Shown here: in pieces, positions 13,163-13,903 of the stretch
How positions within the stretch are numbered: the first letter of the stretch is position 1
Layout of the letters: each line of letters opens with the position of its first letter
Assembly (NCBI GenBank): GCA_029861655.1
Contig: JAOTZA010000049.1
Location: 1 to 13,903 of the forward strand
DNA from: Acidobacteriota bacterium
GTDB lineage: Bacteria; Acidobacteriota; Thermoanaerobaculia; Multivoradales; JAHEKO01
Direction: 5' to 3'
DNA: 13,903 nt
Notes under the pieces: generated by a model
The model's database searches: none
Seen by the model: the letters and a program-made list of their open reading frames with translations, nothing else
Told to the model about the DNA's origin: nothing
Program-made: the position numbers and the translations under genes

Positions 13163-13180
13163 CGAACAGTTCGTACTGTT
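13163..13180. promoter_or_regulatory. overlapping palindromes upstream of the HAD gene
   Basis: CGAACAGTTCG (13163-13173) overlaps AACAGT-TCGT-ACTGTT (13165-13180), both perfect inverted repeats. The site is 26 bases before the HAD start, inside the gap between the thioesterase and HAD genes. It could be an operator or part of a hairpin in the operon transcript. The spacing does not fit the CGAAC-N4-GTTCG LexA box. Confidence 0.3.
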
Positions 13181-13226
13181 GATTTGGAAGAGCCCCTTCG
13201 ACTGCGTAGAACATCTCGACGACCTG

Positions 13227-13754
13227 CTAGCCGAACGCCTCCGGGTCCATCTCGGCATCGGTGGCCAAGCGGCCGAGTTTCTCGAGATGGCGGGTTTCCA
13301 GCCGGAGAAAGAGTCCTGTTGACTCGGCTGCGGGTGTTCCGTCGGGCAGTTCCAGCCGGGCGCGCGAGTAGACCTTGCGGCCGTTGACCTTCTCGACCCG
13401 GGCCTCGAGCGTGGCGACCGTGTGGAGCGGCACCATAGCGCGAAAGTCAACGTCGATATGCGCGGCCACCACACGATGACCCACCATCCAGGCCGAGAAA
13501 CCCATGGCCTCGTCGAGGAGGGCGGCAACCGCCCCGCCGTGAACGTGCCCCGGTGGGCCCTGGGTTCCACCGCCGAACCAGATCCGGCCGAGGAGGGCGT
13601 CGTCGGTCGGCCGTCGAAAGTATCGCACCCGGAGGCGGCGCCCCTCGGGCTCTCCGGAAACATAGGATTCGGCGGTTCGGGCTTCGTTGAAGCGCTCGAT
13701 CGGCTCCCAGCCGGTCTCACCGGCGAGATCTGAAAGTGCGGGCGGGCGGGTCAT
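13227..13754 (-). CDS. PaaI family hotdog-fold thioesterase
   Basis: A 175-residue acyl-CoA thioesterase of the hotdog fold. The known active-site block of the PaaI/YbgC-like group is clear: GPPGHVHGGAVAALLDEAM (66-84), with the HGG loop and the acidic D81 at the start of the central helix. The following strands (AAHIDVDFRAMVPL at 97-110, and VEKVNGRKVYSRARLEL) complete the sheet. An N-terminal extension of about 45 residues precedes the hotdog. It is the first gene of the minus-strand operon. The ribosome binding site is weak. The natural acyl-CoA substrate cannot be told from sequence. Confidence 0.88.
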   Translation of the reverse strand: MTRPPALSDLAGETGWEPIERFNEARTAESYVSGEPEGRRLRVRYFRRPTDDALLGRIWFGGGTQGPPGHVHGGAVAALLDEAMGFSAWMVGHRVVAAHIDVDFRAMVPLHTVATLEARVEKVNGRKVYSRARLELPDGTPAAESTGLFLRLETRHLEKLGRLATDAEMDPEAFG

Positions 13755-13786
13755 GGTGGCAGCGTCTCTTCAGATGAAGACGAGGC

Positions 13787-13815
13787 ACTATGCCGGTTCG
13801 ACTCGGTGAACGCAA
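13787..13815 (-). promoter_or_regulatory. weak candidate promoter for the thioesterase operon
   Basis: On the minus strand TTGCGT (13810-13815) is followed after 17 bases by CATAGT (13787-13792). Each hexamer matches the sigma-70 consensus only partly. It sits in the right place, about 33 bases before the start codon at 13754. The rest of 13755-13903 shows nothing recognisable. Confidence 0.25.
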
Positions 13816-13903
13816 CCCGTACGGCCGTTGCCGTCGGACGGGCGAATGTGAACGAAGGATGCGATTAGACGACTGGATCGGAGTAGGCTGAAGCATGGGA
13901 CAT

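Noticed and set aside
13163..13180. LexA (SOS) box
   Set aside because: CGAAC and GTTCG are separated by one base rather than four, so the known LexA spacing is not met.

Overview
The window reads as a GC-rich accessory stretch of a Gram-negative bacterial chromosome. A GEMM-I type cyclic-dinucleotide riboswitch, a PilZ domain protein, a pilin-like protein, a lipoprotein-like protein and several small secreted proteins together suggest a deltaproteobacterial, acidobacterial or related lineage. The sequence alone does not fix the taxon.

Positions 1 to about 6300 are a mosaic of small intact genes in both orientations, separated by gene debris. The intact genes are a PilZ protein (minus), a riboswitch-controlled secreted protein (plus, 1601-2092), a small DUF3764-like protein (plus, 2586-2852), a small secreted protein (minus, 3634-4086), a SAM-dependent methyltransferase (minus, 4419-4991) and a secreted protein made of two copies of one domain (plus, 5296-6039). 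The debris between them includes two 3' ends of tyrosine integrase genes (111-335 and 1254-1352, minus), the tail of a secreted beta-rich protein (894-1115), the 3' half of a serine tRNA (3313-3372), a truncated SRPBCC-like gene (3374-3589), the end of a histidine kinase gene (4172-4327) and a second tRNA T-arm-like sequence (6129-6152). Integrase tails plus tRNA 3' ends point to repeated insertion and loss of integrative elements. None of these junctions is preserved as an intact element.

Positions 6297 to about 9600 hold a DUF3224 protein, a lower-GC four-helix membrane protein (minus), and a plus-strand pair made of a roughly seven-helix membrane protein and a two-helix membrane-anchored protein of unknown function. 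From 9734 to 11420 a putative lipoprotein with a carboxypeptidase-regulatory-like beta domain is divergent from a pilin-like protein that lacks a recognisable prepilin cleavage site; they share a 64-base promoter region.

Positions 11421-13754 form a minus-strand metabolic operon. In transcription order it encodes a PaaI-type hotdog thioesterase, a phosphonatase-like HAD hydrolase and a D-Ala-D-Ala-ligase-like ATP-grasp protein. This part looks like ordinary core sequence.

The most informative signal is the riboswitch at about 1466-1555. It retains the three positions known to contact c-di-GMP, and its P2 loop could pair with the Shine-Dalgarno of the gene downstream. A PilZ gene, which would respond to the same messenger, lies about 0.6 kb upstream.
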